Below are positions 51,897 to 61,695 of a stretch of DNA of 64,000 bases, one piece after another. The position numbers and the translations under genes are program-made. Within the stretch, counting starts at the first letter, position 1, and each line of letters starts with the position of its first letter. Below the pieces are notes generated by a model. The model did not search any database, was not told the DNA's origin, and saw only the letters and a list, made by a program, of their open reading frames with translations. The stretch is from CG2-30-51-40 sp041753575 (GTDB lineage Bacteria; Desulfobacterota; DSM-4660; Desulfatiglandales; Desulfatiglandaceae), in NCBI GenBank assembly GCA_041753575.1, contig JBGSUA010000214.1, forward strand, positions 1-64,000. Reading direction: 5' to 3'.

Positions 51897-53038
51897 CAGG
51901 AAAGCAAGGCATATTTTCCTTGGTTACGGCCTTTCTTGACAGAGGGCTGTCGCGCGGGGTCATGGATGCCTTGACGGAGGCGGGTATGTCTGATTTTTCG
52001 CGTGCGGCTGGAAGGTGCATTGTGCGCGAGGAAAGGGCCGGCCTTCTGTCGCTTATTCCGGGACGCGACCTTGCGGAAGATCCAATTGATATTATTTCAT
52101 TTATGGCTGACGCAAGGATTGCGTCATCTATGCTCTCTCTCATTATTGAAACCGGAGGACTGGCGGTTGCGGGAAGGGGGTCTGTCTTCTGCGAAGAGAT
52201 CCGCCTCCTGAGGACCCATGAATCGTTCGCTCCGCCGGATCTGAAACCTCCCGAAGAGAAGGAAGATAAGACTGAGCAGATTCCGCTTGCCAGGACGCGG
52301 ATGACAGGTATCTGCTGCATTGTCCAGAAAGGGCAGGGAAACAGAGTGGGCCGTATCGCCCTGGATACCGGGGTTTGCGTGCCGGCGATCCATCTTGGTT
52401 ACGGCACAGGGGTCAGGGACAAGATGGGGCTTCTCAGGGTTGCCATCCCCGCCGAAAAGGAGATCATAACACTCATGAGCCGTGCGCACGACGCGGACAC
52501 GGTTATGGAGCTTATGATAGAGGCGGGGAAGCTGGATCAGCCCGGGAAGGGATTTATTTATTCTTTTCCGCTGAAACAGGGACTCCAAAACATCAAGGTC
52601 AGCCGCGGAGAGAGGCAGCATGCGGCGAGCATTGATCAGATAGTAGCCGCCATTGACAGCATGAGAGGAGGCTCCGAATGGCGGGAGCGAAGCACAATAC
52701 TCACGCGAGGGGGGGTTAAGAAAAGGTCATACCTCAAGGGTCTTGCGGATATGACTCTCATCTGCGACGAGGGGTCTTCCGCGGCCTTGATCAAAGCGGC
52801 CATGGCGACCGGAGCGGGGGGCTCGACCGTGTCCAGATTCAAACAATCCGCAGGCGGTGAGTCTGAGCAGGGAAGGAAGGCGGCCTCCCGCGAGATGTGC
52901 AGCATGGGTGTTTCCGAGGCCTCAATCCCTGCCATTATGGAGGCCCTTGACAAGGCCGGCGCGTTTTCGGATGACTGTCGCGGCCAGGTATTTGTCCGGC
53001 CCATTGAAAAGGCCTTCACTTACATCCGCAAGGCGTAG
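51893..53038 (+). CDS. Triple PII-like signalling protein
   Basis: The 381-residue protein contains three PII-like (GlnB-type) domains in tandem: about 5-110, 137-240 and 246-380. Each ends in a segment like GRGSVFCEEIRLL, GKGFIYSFPL and CRGQVFVRPIEKA, matching the C-terminal strand of PII. The family often accompanies DUF1538 proteins. The gene overlaps the DUF1538 stop by four bases (GTGA) and uses GTG as start. It would control the membrane protein, perhaps by nucleotide binding. Confidence 0.68.
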   Translation: MTGKQGIFSLVTAFLDRGLSRGVMDALTEAGMSDFSRAAGRCIVREERAGLLSLIPGRDLAEDPIDIISFMADARIASSMLSLIIETGGLAVAGRGSVFCEEIRLLRTHESFAPPDLKPPEEKEDKTEQIPLARTRMTGICCIVQKGQGNRVGRIALDTGVCVPAIHLGYGTGVRDKMGLLRVAIPAEKEIITLMSRAHDADTVMELMIEAGKLDQPGKGFIYSFPLKQGLQNIKVSRGERQHAASIDQIVAAIDSMRGGSEWRERSTILTRGGVKKRSYLKGLADMTLICDEGSSAALIKAAMATGAGGSTVSRFKQSAGGESEQGRKAASREMCSMGVSEASIPAIMEALDKAGAFSDDCRGQVFVRPIEKAFTYIRKA

Positions 53039-53351
53039 AAGCAAGGTATTTTCCTATCAAGTTCATTCTGTTTAGTCAAATCCCAATTCAAGGGTAACTG
53101 GAGACTCATACCACCCTTTCAGTTTCCTTTTTCATTACTAAAGCAGCTCTAACCTTTTATCAACAATCTGCCTTCATATTGGATTACGAAAGAGACGGAT
53201 ATCCGTGGGGCGACGTCGCGCCATGGATGGGTTTTGGTTCTTGATCCGAAAGGGGGTGGTGAAGCGCGGGCAATAGTGGTCACAGGAAACCGGACTGGGA
53301 AAGGGACTATTTGAAAGAAACAATCATCTGATATCGGAAGGAGATTAAGAA
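53039..53351. other. Intergenic region before the alkaline phosphatase gene
   Basis: About 310 bases with no coding frame that I recognise. It should hold the phosphatase promoter; no Pho-box-like direct repeat was clear to me. Confidence 0.45.
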
Positions 53352-54968
53352 ATGAGATTAAGAAAGTTTTCCGGAGCTGTATTACTGGTGGTGGCGGTTC
53401 TATGTGCTGCGACGATGTCGCATGCTGTTCAGGCAAAGGCTTCAACCCCCGCTCAACCCAAGTATATATTCTTCTTTCTGGGTGACGGTATGGCAAGCGC
53501 CCAGATTCAAGTGACCGAGGCGTATCTGGCCACCAAATATGCTGTTGAAAAGGACTGGCCTATAGGCCCCAATGCCGGCGAGATATATGCCGACTATCTG
53601 CTCAATGCCCGCAACAGGCTGAACATGAGCGGGATGCATATCCAAGGTATGCAGACAACCTGCGACGCGTTCGCGCTTCAGACGGACTCTGCCTCTTCAG
53701 CGACCGCATTTGCCTGCGGTCTCAAGACCAGAAGCGGAGTTGTTGGCATGGATGATACCAAGACCTACAGCTTTAAAAGCGTTGCCCAACTGGCTAAGGA
53801 ACAGGGAAGGAAGGTTGGGGTTCTGACGAGCGTTTCGCTTGATCATGCCACACCAGCCGCTTACTACGCGAGCGTCGTCAGCAGGGGCTACATGAACAGC
53901 ATTGCCACACAGCTTGCTGAAAGCGGGTATGAGTTTTTCGGAGGCGGAGGGTTTGTGGCACCTACGGCGGCAAATAGCGGCGGAGATACCAGCAATAACA
54001 TCTTGGATCTTCTTGCTCAAAATGGTTACGAGGTGCGCAACACCAGGTCCTCCATCCTTGCCCTCAAGGATGCACCTCGCGATAAGGTAGTATGCATCAA
54101 CCCCACTCTGGACAGTAGCTCCGCCATGCCCTACGCGATAGATCAACCCAAGGAGAACCTTTCCCTTGCCGAGTTGACCCAAGTCGCCATTGCCAACCTA
54201 TATGATGGATGGCTTGAAGACTGGAGCTGGTGGGGAGACGATGAATCAAGCGACAATGGTTTCTTTATCATGGTCGAAGGTGGAAAGATTGACTGGGCCT
54301 GCCATGCCAACGACGCTATGGCGACCATAGGAGACATGCTTGATTTTGACGACGCAATAGGAGTTGCCCTTGATTTCTACAGAAACCACCCGAGGGAGAC
54401 CCTCATAATTGTAACAGGCGACCACGAGACAGGCGGTATGACGGTTGGTCATGCGACCACGGCCTACAAGGCATACTACGATCGTTTGTTTGGTCAAACG
54501 ATGAGTTACGAAAGCTTCGAGGCCAACGAATGGGCGGCACACAAGGCTCTCTATGAAACTGCTACCTGCCCCAATGCCGCTGCGGACGATAATCTTGAAA
54601 CCAGCGCTGAAATGCTAGCTCTATTGGAGAACTCCTTCGGCCTTAAATGGACTGATCTGAATGCTTACCAGAAGGAGAAACTTGAGGACGCTTATGACAA
54701 GTCCCTGTGTGGTGCCAACGACAACAGCGATGATGAGAACAAGTACCTTTACGGAAGCTACAATCCCATAGTCGTCACCATAACCCATATCCTTAATGAG
54801 AGGGCAAGCATAGGGTGGACCTCCTATTCCCATACTGGAGTGCCCGTTCCTCTGTTCGCCCACGGCGTTCAGGACTATAGATTCGCAGGATTCTACGACA
54901 ACACTGACATCGCAAGGAAGATAGCCAGGGTTTTGGGTGTTAACCAGTCGCTTCCAATAGAAAAGTAG
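53352..54968 (+). CDS. Secreted alkaline phosphatase
   Basis: The 538-residue protein has an N-terminal signal peptide (AVLLVVAVLCAATMSHAVQA, cut near 28). Metal motif GDGM is at 44-47, nucleophile region TDSASSATA (Ser113), and the C-terminal ligand motif GDHETGG. It hydrolyses phosphomonoesters in the periplasm. GGAG lies upstream of ATG 53352 and a strong terminator follows. A fragment of a second copy is at 7920-8234. Confidence 0.88.
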   Translation: MRLRKFSGAVLLVVAVLCAATMSHAVQAKASTPAQPKYIFFFLGDGMASAQIQVTEAYLATKYAVEKDWPIGPNAGEIYADYLLNARNRLNMSGMHIQGMQTTCDAFALQTDSASSATAFACGLKTRSGVVGMDDTKTYSFKSVAQLAKEQGRKVGVLTSVSLDHATPAAYYASVVSRGYMNSIATQLAESGYEFFGGGGFVAPTAANSGGDTSNNILDLLAQNGYEVRNTRSSILALKDAPRDKVVCINPTLDSSSAMPYAIDQPKENLSLAELTQVAIANLYDGWLEDWSWWGDDESSDNGFFIMVEGGKIDWACHANDAMATIGDMLDFDDAIGVALDFYRNHPRETLIIVTGDHETGGMTVGHATTAYKAYYDRLFGQTMSYESFEANEWAAHKALYETATCPNAAADDNLETSAEMLALLENSFGLKWTDLNAYQKEKLEDAYDKSLCGANDNSDDENKYLYGSYNPIVVTITHILNERASIGWTSYSHTGVPVPLFAHGVQDYRFAGFYDNTDIARKIARVLGVNQSLPIEK

Positions 54969-55005
54969 CATTAGCGTGTCTTTACTCAGTTAGTTGCAGA
55001 GCCTC

Positions 55006-55032
55006 ACGGCGTCCCATCTTAAGGGGCGCCGT
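55006..55032 (+). terminator. Rho-independent terminator of the phosphatase gene
   Basis: ACGGCGTCCC and GGGGCGCCGT form a ten-pair stem (one G-T) with a seven-base loop, followed by TTCATTTC. It lies 37 bases after the phosphatase stop and before the YibE/F start. Confidence 0.75.
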
Positions 55033-55062
55033 TTCATTTCGATAATCGGCCAAGGGGGTAAG

Positions 55063-56190
55063 ATGTCAAGTCATCGTCGTGAATGGTTCTTCTCTATATT
55101 GATCGCCGCGATATCCTTCGCTCTCTTTTTTCTCGATCTGGCGGGAGTACCGCGCATGCAGTCGGGAATTCATGCCAGAGGGTTGATCACTGCCGTGGAC
55201 AACAGCAAGGTGCGGAGGAATTTGATAGTCAAAACGGAAGACCAGTTTTTGACCGTCAGGCTCCTTAACGGTCCGCACGCGGGCTCAGATCTTTCTGTGA
55301 CGAACATGCTTACGGGAAAGCTTGAGTTTGATGAGTTTTACGAGGTCGGCAGTATTGTTCTGGTTGAATATGACGCTCGGTCGGGAAAACCGGCGAATGC
55401 CCTTGTAAGGGGCCACTACAGGCTCAGATTGGAACTCTCACTAATAGGCCTTTTCGGAGTTCTGCTGATTGTGGTGGCTGGAGCAACAGGGTTAAAGGCC
55501 GCGCTCTCATTCATTTTTGCCGCTATGGTTCTCTGGAAGGTATTCTTTCCCCTTATCCTCAGGGGCTACCCACCCCTTCTTACAGGCCTTGCTCTCGTCG
55601 CTCTGCTCACGGCGGCTATAACCTTTTCAGTCGGAGGCCTTAACAAACGAGGTACTGCAACCTTTGCGGGTTCCATGATGGGTGTGCTCCTGACCTGTGG
55701 TCTCGCTGTCTGGTTTACAGGCTCTTTCAGTCTTCACGGAGCGATTCGGCCGTTTGCAGAGACGCTCCTTTACTCCGGCTACTACAGCCTTAATTTGACG
55801 GAAATATTTATCGCAAGCGTATTTATAGCCTCTTCCGGAGCGGTCATGGATCTTGCCATGGACATTGCCGCAAGTATGGATGAGATCAAGCGCAAACACC
55901 CCGAGATAGGATTGCTTGAACACGTTCGCTCCGGCCTCAGGGTGGGCAGAGCTGTGATCGGAACGATGAGTACTACTCTACTTCTTGCCTACTCAAGCAG
56001 CCACATAGCCATGTTTTTGCTCTTCATGGCCAAGGGAATGCCTGCACAAAACATCCTCAACGCGCCGTTCGTTGCAGCAGAGGTCCTCAATATCCTGGTA
56101 GGCAGCTTCGGGCTGGTGACTGTTGCGCCTTTTACGGCTTTGGTGGCCGGTTTCTTATACAAGGGAAGAGTCGTAAAAAAAGCCGGTTGA
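55063..56190 (+). CDS. YibE/F family membrane protein
   Basis: The 375-residue protein has an N-terminal span, a soluble region (about 30-125) and about seven spans in the YibE/F domain (ATGLKAALSFIFAAMVLWKVFF, SSGAVMDLAMDIAASMDEI). The family function is unknown; related proteins are seen in Gram-positive bacteria and Desulfobacterota. ATG 55063 has AGGGGGTAAG upstream, so the longer frame from 54994 is rejected. Confidence 0.8.
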   Translation: MSSHRREWFFSILIAAISFALFFLDLAGVPRMQSGIHARGLITAVDNSKVRRNLIVKTEDQFLTVRLLNGPHAGSDLSVTNMLTGKLEFDEFYEVGSIVLVEYDARSGKPANALVRGHYRLRLELSLIGLFGVLLIVVAGATGLKAALSFIFAAMVLWKVFFPLILRGYPPLLTGLALVALLTAAITFSVGGLNKRGTATFAGSMMGVLLTCGLAVWFTGSFSLHGAIRPFAETLLYSGYYSLNLTEIFIASVFIASSGAVMDLAMDIAASMDEIKRKHPEIGLLEHVRSGLRVGRAVIGTMSTTLLLAYSSSHIAMFLLFMAKGMPAQNILNAPFVAAEVLNILVGSFGLVTVAPFTALVAGFLYKGRVVKKAG

Positions 56191-56238
56191 ATCCAGGATG
56201 AGGCTACAACCGGCATGTGCTAAAAACTCATTATCGGG

Positions 56239-57567
56239 TCACTTCTTCGGATGGCGAGGGTTGGCCACTCCTTCTGTGGGCTTCCCGAAGGATGCGGTGT
56301 CAAGCCCAGCGAGGGGATGGCTTCTCGCGTACATGGGTTTAAGCTTCCTCGCCCTCACATAAGGGTAATATTTGGTTATTGCGTCCTGGCTGCGATCAAG
56401 CGGCACTTCCTCAATCTTGTAGCTCGTTACCCCAAGACCGTTTTCCACTCCCCCATAGACCTGGGCCTCTATGTCCTTTCCTTTTATGATATTCAACTTC
56501 TTTGACCCCGGATCGAGGGCTCCGTATTCCTCCGCTTCTGAATTGATCAGCCCGGGGGCCTGATTCATCATGTCTATACAGGCCTTGTCAACTGCCACAG
56601 GATCGTAGGAGGCAAAAATCCCGATGCCGTTTACGAAGGGCGTATCCGTCCATCCGTAGCAGTCGCAGCATGGTGTTATGTCCATGGCATAATTCATGAA
56701 AAACATCTTGCCAGGTTCTTTGGTCATGGTGACTGCAAGGGCTGAGTCTGCTATTCTGCGGCCAAGGGCCGGCAAATGATCAAAACGCTGTATCCCCTTT
56801 ACGCCGGCCATGTTGACACAGAGGTTGGCGCATGCAAAGCAGTACACGCAAGACTCCTGATCTATCTCTATAGTGTTTTCGAGGACCTTGATCGCCCCCT
56901 CAGGGCAGCAGTCCTGACAGACCTCCCACCACTGGCACCCCTCCTTGCCGGGGCAAAGGGACGTGTCTATTACGGGCTTGTCCCCCGCAAGCGCCCCATG
57001 GAGGTTCATCTTGCCTCTCTTGCTCGCGCAGCCGACCCCTATATTTTTTATGGCGGCCCCGTAACCCCCGGCAGGGTGTCCCTTGAAGTGGGCAACCGAC
57101 AAGACGGCATCCGCGTCGGCGATGGCCCTTGCCACAAACTGCTTGTTGAGATAGGTGCCGCGGCCGTTCAGTTCGACTATCACGTCATCGGTTCCCAGCC
57201 AGCCGTCGGCTATAACGATGGGGCAGTCCATGGTTCCGTGGTTGAAGCCGTTTTTGTTGGCGGTTTCGAGATGATCAATGGCAAGTGTCCTGCTGATCCA
57301 GGGATGGTATGGCATAGTGGTTGTGTCGGTTACAAAGGGCCTGCACCCACGATCCTTGATGGCCTCAACCAGTGTCCGGACTATGACCGGCCTCAGATAG
57401 CCCACGTTGTAGGCTTCTCCCATGTGGGTCTTGACGGCGACTATGTCTCCCCGTGACAGCTTATCAAGCCAGCCTGAGTGCTCAAGAATCTGCCGGCCCT
57501 TTATAGCTGTTGATTCCAGGAAGCGCTTTGCCCTCGCATCCATAAACCATATTTTAGCCTCTTTCAT
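56239..57567 (-). CDS. DUF362 4Fe-4S protein
   Basis: The 442-residue protein is a DUF362 ferredoxin-like enzyme. It has a FKGHPAGGYGAAIKNIGVGC segment near 165-184, a cysteine-rich region (CPGKEGCQWWEVCQDCCPEG and CVYCFACANLC) for two 4Fe-4S clusters and a MNYAMDITPCCDC segment. The substrate is unknown. It lies 114 bases downstream of dctM on the same strand and might act on the TRAP substrate. Confidence 0.82.
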   Translation of the reverse strand: MKEAKIWFMDARAKRFLESTAIKGRQILEHSGWLDKLSRGDIVAVKTHMGEAYNVGYLRPVIVRTLVEAIKDRGCRPFVTDTTTMPYHPWISRTLAIDHLETANKNGFNHGTMDCPIVIADGWLGTDDVIVELNGRGTYLNKQFVARAIADADAVLSVAHFKGHPAGGYGAAIKNIGVGCASKRGKMNLHGALAGDKPVIDTSLCPGKEGCQWWEVCQDCCPEGAIKVLENTIEIDQESCVYCFACANLCVNMAGVKGIQRFDHLPALGRRIADSALAVTMTKEPGKMFFMNYAMDITPCCDCYGWTDTPFVNGIGIFASYDPVAVDKACIDMMNQAPGLINSEAEEYGALDPGSKKLNIIKGKDIEAQVYGGVENGLGVTSYKIEEVPLDRSQDAITKYYPYVRARKLKPMYARSHPLAGLDTASFGKPTEGVANPRHPKK

Positions 57568-57681
57568 TTTAATTATTCCTCCTGTTTTATAAGCCAGCCG
57601 GCTCTGTTACTTAGGAATTGGGCCTCAACACCTTGTTTGTTATTCATTTTCCACTTGCAATTGCAAAACCAGCGTCTTTCC

Positions 57682-59016
57682 CTATCTAATGACGAGCCTA
57701 GGCAAGTATGTCACCAGAGAAGGGAACAAGATAGAGCATAGCAACGCTACCAGCTGTATAAGGATAAAGGGGACTACGGATTTGTAAATGTCTTTCAGGA
57801 CAATCCCTGGTGGAACAGTGGCCTGCAAATAGAACAAGGCATAGCCGAAGGGCGGAGTCAGGAAGGAAGCTTGCAGATTGATTGCGATCAACACGATGAA
57901 CCACGTCATGTCAAACCCCAGCTCTTTGGCGATCGGCAGAAAGATAGGGAAAGTAATATAGATAATTGCGATCCAGTCAATCATAAAACCCAAAACAAAT
58001 ACAATGAACATCATTATGCCAAACATTCCCCACTTGCCCAGAAACCCGAATGCTTTGATAATGTCCGTCACTACATCACCGCAACCCAATCCAAGGAACA
58101 CGCCCGTAAAGACAGTTGCCCCCACGATGATCGTCATGACCATGCAGTTGGTTCTTGCTGCCGACCATACACACTCTGCAAATGCTCTCCAGCTAAACTG
58201 CCTATAGACAATCATCAGGACAAGTGCAAGGAAAGCCCCCATGCCGGAGGCCTCTGTCGCCGTAGCAACGCCTGTCCAGATTGAGCCCAAAACACCAATG
58301 ATCAGTATCGCAGTTGGGACCATATTAAGCAGGATGAACTTGGCCTTTTGCCCGGCGGACAAAGCGTTCCTTTCCTCGAGCGGAAGCGCAGGCCCCTTAT
58401 GCGGCTGGAGGCTGGTCAACAAAATGACATATATGAAAAAAAAGACAGATAACAAAATGCCTGGCCCAAAAGCGCCGGCAAAGAGCTTTCCTACGGATAC
58501 ACCCCCCTGGTCCGCCATCATCACAAGCATGACGCTTGGGGGGATGAGAATACTCAAAGTCCCTCCTGCGGCAATCGAGCCGCAGGATAAGTATTTGTCA
58601 TATCCATGTTTGAGAAAAACAGGCATAGCCAGGATACTCATGCTGACTACGCTCGCGCCAATGACCCCGGTGCAGGCAGCCTCAATCGCACACCAGACAA
58701 TGACTGCAAGCGCGATGGCCCCGTTCAAAGGGCCGAGGAGATACATGATGGAGCGAAACAATCTGTCGGCAATTCCTGACTTGCCTAACAATGTCGCCAT
58801 GAGGACAAAATTAGGAATAGCTATGAGAATATTGTTTGTCGTTGAATCAAAGGTCCTGCCCAGGAACATATACCAGCCATCATGCCCCCAGCCGAGAAGT
58901 GCAAAAATCGTTGCCGTTCCAGCCAGGACGAAGGCTACGGGGTGCCCTAATGCCAGACCCGTAAGGACCAGCGCAAACATAAGAATAGTGACAAACTCTG
59001 GAGACATGTCCATCAT
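57682..59016 (-). CDS. dctM: TRAP transporter large membrane subunit DctM
   Basis: The 444-residue protein has about 12 spans of the DctM family: IAIPNFVLMATLLGKSGIAD and CGSIAAGGTLSILIPPSVML, and GFMIDWIAIIYITFPIFLPI near the C-terminus. It is the transport channel of a TRAP system. It overlaps dctQ by four bases. Confidence 0.92.
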   Translation of the reverse strand: MMDMSPEFVTILMFALVLTGLALGHPVAFVLAGTATIFALLGWGHDGWYMFLGRTFDSTTNNILIAIPNFVLMATLLGKSGIADRLFRSIMYLLGPLNGAIALAVIVWCAIEAACTGVIGASVVSMSILAMPVFLKHGYDKYLSCGSIAAGGTLSILIPPSVMLVMMADQGGVSVGKLFAGAFGPGILLSVFFFIYVILLTSLQPHKGPALPLEERNALSAGQKAKFILLNMVPTAILIIGVLGSIWTGVATATEASGMGAFLALVLMIVYRQFSWRAFAECVWSAARTNCMVMTIIVGATVFTGVFLGLGCGDVVTDIIKAFGFLGKWGMFGIMMFIVFVLGFMIDWIAIIYITFPIFLPIAKELGFDMTWFIVLIAINLQASFLTPPFGYALFYLQATVPPGIVLKDIYKSVVPFILIQLVALLCSILFPSLVTYLPRLVIR

Positions 59017-59525
59017 AGCTTTTCTCCCCTGGCGAGAAAGACGATGTTTTTGATGAAATCGGTTAGACCCTGAATAACCAGAAGAAAAATCCCCAAGGGA
59101 AGGAGTGTTTTTGCCGGAAATACATAAAAATTAAAAGCGCTTGGGGTCCTTTCAAGCATAGCCCACGAAGTGGCGGCAAAAATGATGCCTTTCCACAAAA
59201 ACACAAACGAAAAAAAACCCAGAAAAGCGATGAAAGTAATTATGTCAAGAACAGCTTTTGTCCTTGGCTTAAATCGCGCGTAAATTAGATCCACTGAGAC
59301 ATGCTGCTTGTACCGCAGCGTGTATGCCATTGTAAGCAATATAGAGGCGCAGAAGAAGTAGCTTAATGTCTCGTGTGTCCAAACGGTTGGACTGCCTAAG
59401 ATTCTTCTTGTGAATACCTCGAAGAGCGACAACCCGATTATAGCTACAATAAACCAACTGGAAATCTTTCCGCACCATTCGGACAGACTATCAATGAAGG
59501 TCAGGAGTTTTCTCAACTTTTCCAA
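59013..59525 (-). CDS. dctQ: TRAP transporter small membrane subunit DctQ
   Basis: The 170-residue protein has four spans with the DctQ signature FEVFTRRILGSPTVWTHETL near 36-55. It holds the large subunit. The gene is 62 bases after dctP. Confidence 0.9.
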   Translation of the reverse strand: MEKLRKLLTFIDSLSEWCGKISSWFIVAIIGLSLFEVFTRRILGSPTVWTHETLSYFFCASILLTMAYTLRYKQHVSVDLIYARFKPRTKAVLDIITFIAFLGFFSFVFLWKGIIFAATSWAMLERTPSAFNFYVFPAKTLLPLGIFLLVIQGLTDFIKNIVFLARGEKL

Positions 59526-59587
59526 ACTTACCTCCCATCCGTGAGACTCCCGGAAGGCTCGGTCGCCCTCCGGGAATAAGGTATCAG

Positions 59588-60823
59588 CTATTTAACTGTA
59601 ATAGGATTCTCCATGTACTTTGTCCCGGGTTTCCAGAACTCCTGCTTCTCCATCCTTTGGCGCACGGACCGCTCAAGGGCTATGACGGAATCGTAAACAT
59701 TGTGCTTTTTGGCGATTGCCTCAAGCTTTGTATAAAGCTCACCAATCTTTGGAGGAGTGCGGCCCCACGTGAAGGGCTGCTGTATGGTCCGCCACTCGTC
59801 AATATCTTTGAAAAATTTAGCCTGCGAGAAAGCTATCTTAGCGTGATCAGGATTTGCTTCAGCGTCTTCTATCATGTACTTGTAGGCGTATTCATGTATT
59901 TTATCGAGTGTCTCCTTCTCCAAATGGGTCATCACAATGCCCTTGTCTTTGAACTTTTTCGTATATTCACCGGCGCTGTATTCGAAGTAAGTCCAGCTCC
60001 ACATCATCGTGCTCATCGCAGCTTCTTTGAACATGAATTTGACCCTGTCAGAGAGTTTGTCCCAGGATTTCTTGCTCACCATGATACCGGAAACAGGGCC
60101 CGGCTGATGCCATCCGGGAAGCACCCAGAACTTGGTTACCTCTTGAAATCCCATGGCCCAATCACACTCCGGCACCGAGAACTCGCCTGCGTCAATGGTC
60201 CCCCTTGAAAGGGCCAGGTAGATTTCCGACCCCGGCATGAAGATCGCAGCGCCGCCCAGGTCTTTTAGGATCTTTGCCTGAACGCGACCGCACTGTCTCA
60301 TCTTGACTCCCTTGTAATCGTCGCCAGTCTTTATGGCCTTATTAGACCGCTGACCGGACTCGGGGCCTGTTACAGAGTGAGGAAACCAGACGATCCCGTA
60401 TTTGGCATAGAGTTCCTGAGCCAGCTCCAGGCCCCCACCCTGCCAGAACCAGATCAAATAGTCAGCCGGAGTAAACCATACAGGGGTCGAGGTGATAAGG
60501 CCGAAGGCGGTATTCTTGCCTTCCCAGTAGCTTGGCCAATCCGTTGACATATCCAGGGTGCCCTTTGCTACCGCGTCAAAGATCTCATCAGATCTTGTTA
60601 TGAGTGTGCCCCCCGGGTAGTACTTGATCTCAAGTTCGCCTTGAGCCAGGACATTCATCAGGTCACCAAAATACTTGTCGCCCCTCCATAGAGTGATGGA
60701 CGGAACCCACATGCTCTGGTATCTCCACTTTTCCACCGCCTGGGCCGGGGCTGCAATACTCACCAAGGCGACAACAGCCAACAGCAGAAACACAAAAACG
60801 GATACAAAGGATCTCCTTTTCAT
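59588..60823 (-). CDS. dctP: TRAP transporter solute-binding protein DctP
   Basis: The 411-residue protein has a signal peptide (VSVFVFLLLAVVALVSIAAPAQA) and a DctP fold: SDEIFDAVAKGTLDMSTDWP, KGVKMRQCGRVQAKIL with the conserved arginine, and SRGTIDAGEF. The family binds organic acids such as 2-oxoacids; the substrate is not known here. ATG 60823 follows GGAGGAAAGAAAG; the ATG-less longer frame from 60838 starts at TTG and is rejected. Confidence 0.9.
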   Translation of the reverse strand: MKRRSFVSVFVFLLLAVVALVSIAAPAQAVEKWRYQSMWVPSITLWRGDKYFGDLMNVLAQGELEIKYYPGGTLITRSDEIFDAVAKGTLDMSTDWPSYWEGKNTAFGLITSTPVWFTPADYLIWFWQGGGLELAQELYAKYGIVWFPHSVTGPESGQRSNKAIKTGDDYKGVKMRQCGRVQAKILKDLGGAAIFMPGSEIYLALSRGTIDAGEFSVPECDWAMGFQEVTKFWVLPGWHQPGPVSGIMVSKKSWDKLSDRVKFMFKEAAMSTMMWSWTYFEYSAGEYTKKFKDKGIVMTHLEKETLDKIHEYAYKYMIEDAEANPDHAKIAFSQAKFFKDIDEWRTIQQPFTWGRTPPKIGELYTKLEAIAKKHNVYDSVIALERSVRQRMEKQEFWKPGTKYMENPITVK

Positions 60824-61695
60824 CTTTCTTTCCTCCAAAAAAGTGTTAGAACACCTCCCACTAGACTCCCAGCCTCTGCCCTTTACACCTCCTTTCGTGT
60901 CAACTGCTTGGTCGGAAAACCGTTGTCGTGTAACTCTTTCACGCTACGGAATTCCATTCCCAAGTGTTAAGAATTTCTCCACCGCTTGATAAATAGGGTT
61001 TAGAACAAAACCCTGCGAATATAGATATGGATGCCTGTTCCATCGAAGGCGGGAAAGTGCGTAATGAGGATTTTGTAAGGATGCAAAAATCTTCCGGCGG
61101 TGGTGATCTAAAGCCCCGCGTCAGAACGTTTGTCCTGCTAGCGAATAGATTCATTCTGGTTGGAAAATAATGCTCGATTAATGGGGCGTGCTTGCCCATC
61201 GCGTTGAGGCAATGAGATATCTTTTTTCCCATGGAGACGGCCTTTCACAGCGGATCGGAAAAATAAATCCCTTCCTTGAATTCCGTGTCGATGGTGATGT
61301 TATCGGCTTACGCCTGAAATGCCAAACAGACTTGGTTTGGATTAATCCATACCGACTGATCTGTGTGTCTTTTTATAGTGCACTCCTTTTGACTGGTCAA
61401 GTGAGAAACTCAAGAGAGAAAAAATGGCGATATATTGTTATGGCAGATGTCCTTGACACACAATACCGGGCCTCTTATGATCCGACTCCTAAGAAGCGGC
61501 TCTCTTCTTCCCTCTGAGGCCTCGAAACAGGCCGCGGGCCTTTACATACTGATGCTCGAAAATTAGAACCCGGCGAGCTGAAAACACTGTGACGGGGTAT
61601 AGCATGGCTTTCACTTATTGCTCTTTTACGGCTTCAATTGATTGACTTAACCTGGAGTTTATTGAGTCTCATCGGTTATTCCAGAGGAATCGAGG
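60824..61695. other. Long intergenic region
   Basis: About 870 bases between divergent genes (dctP leftward and the spermidine-synthase-like gene rightward). It should carry both promoters. Short frames (for example 61188-61517) resemble no known protein. No RNA gene was recognised. Confidence 0.45.

Noticed and set aside
61188..61517. A 109-codon plus-strand frame in the spacer before the spermidine-synthase-like gene
   Set aside because: No ribosome binding site, no recognisable domain and low-quality composition; I treat the region as non-coding.
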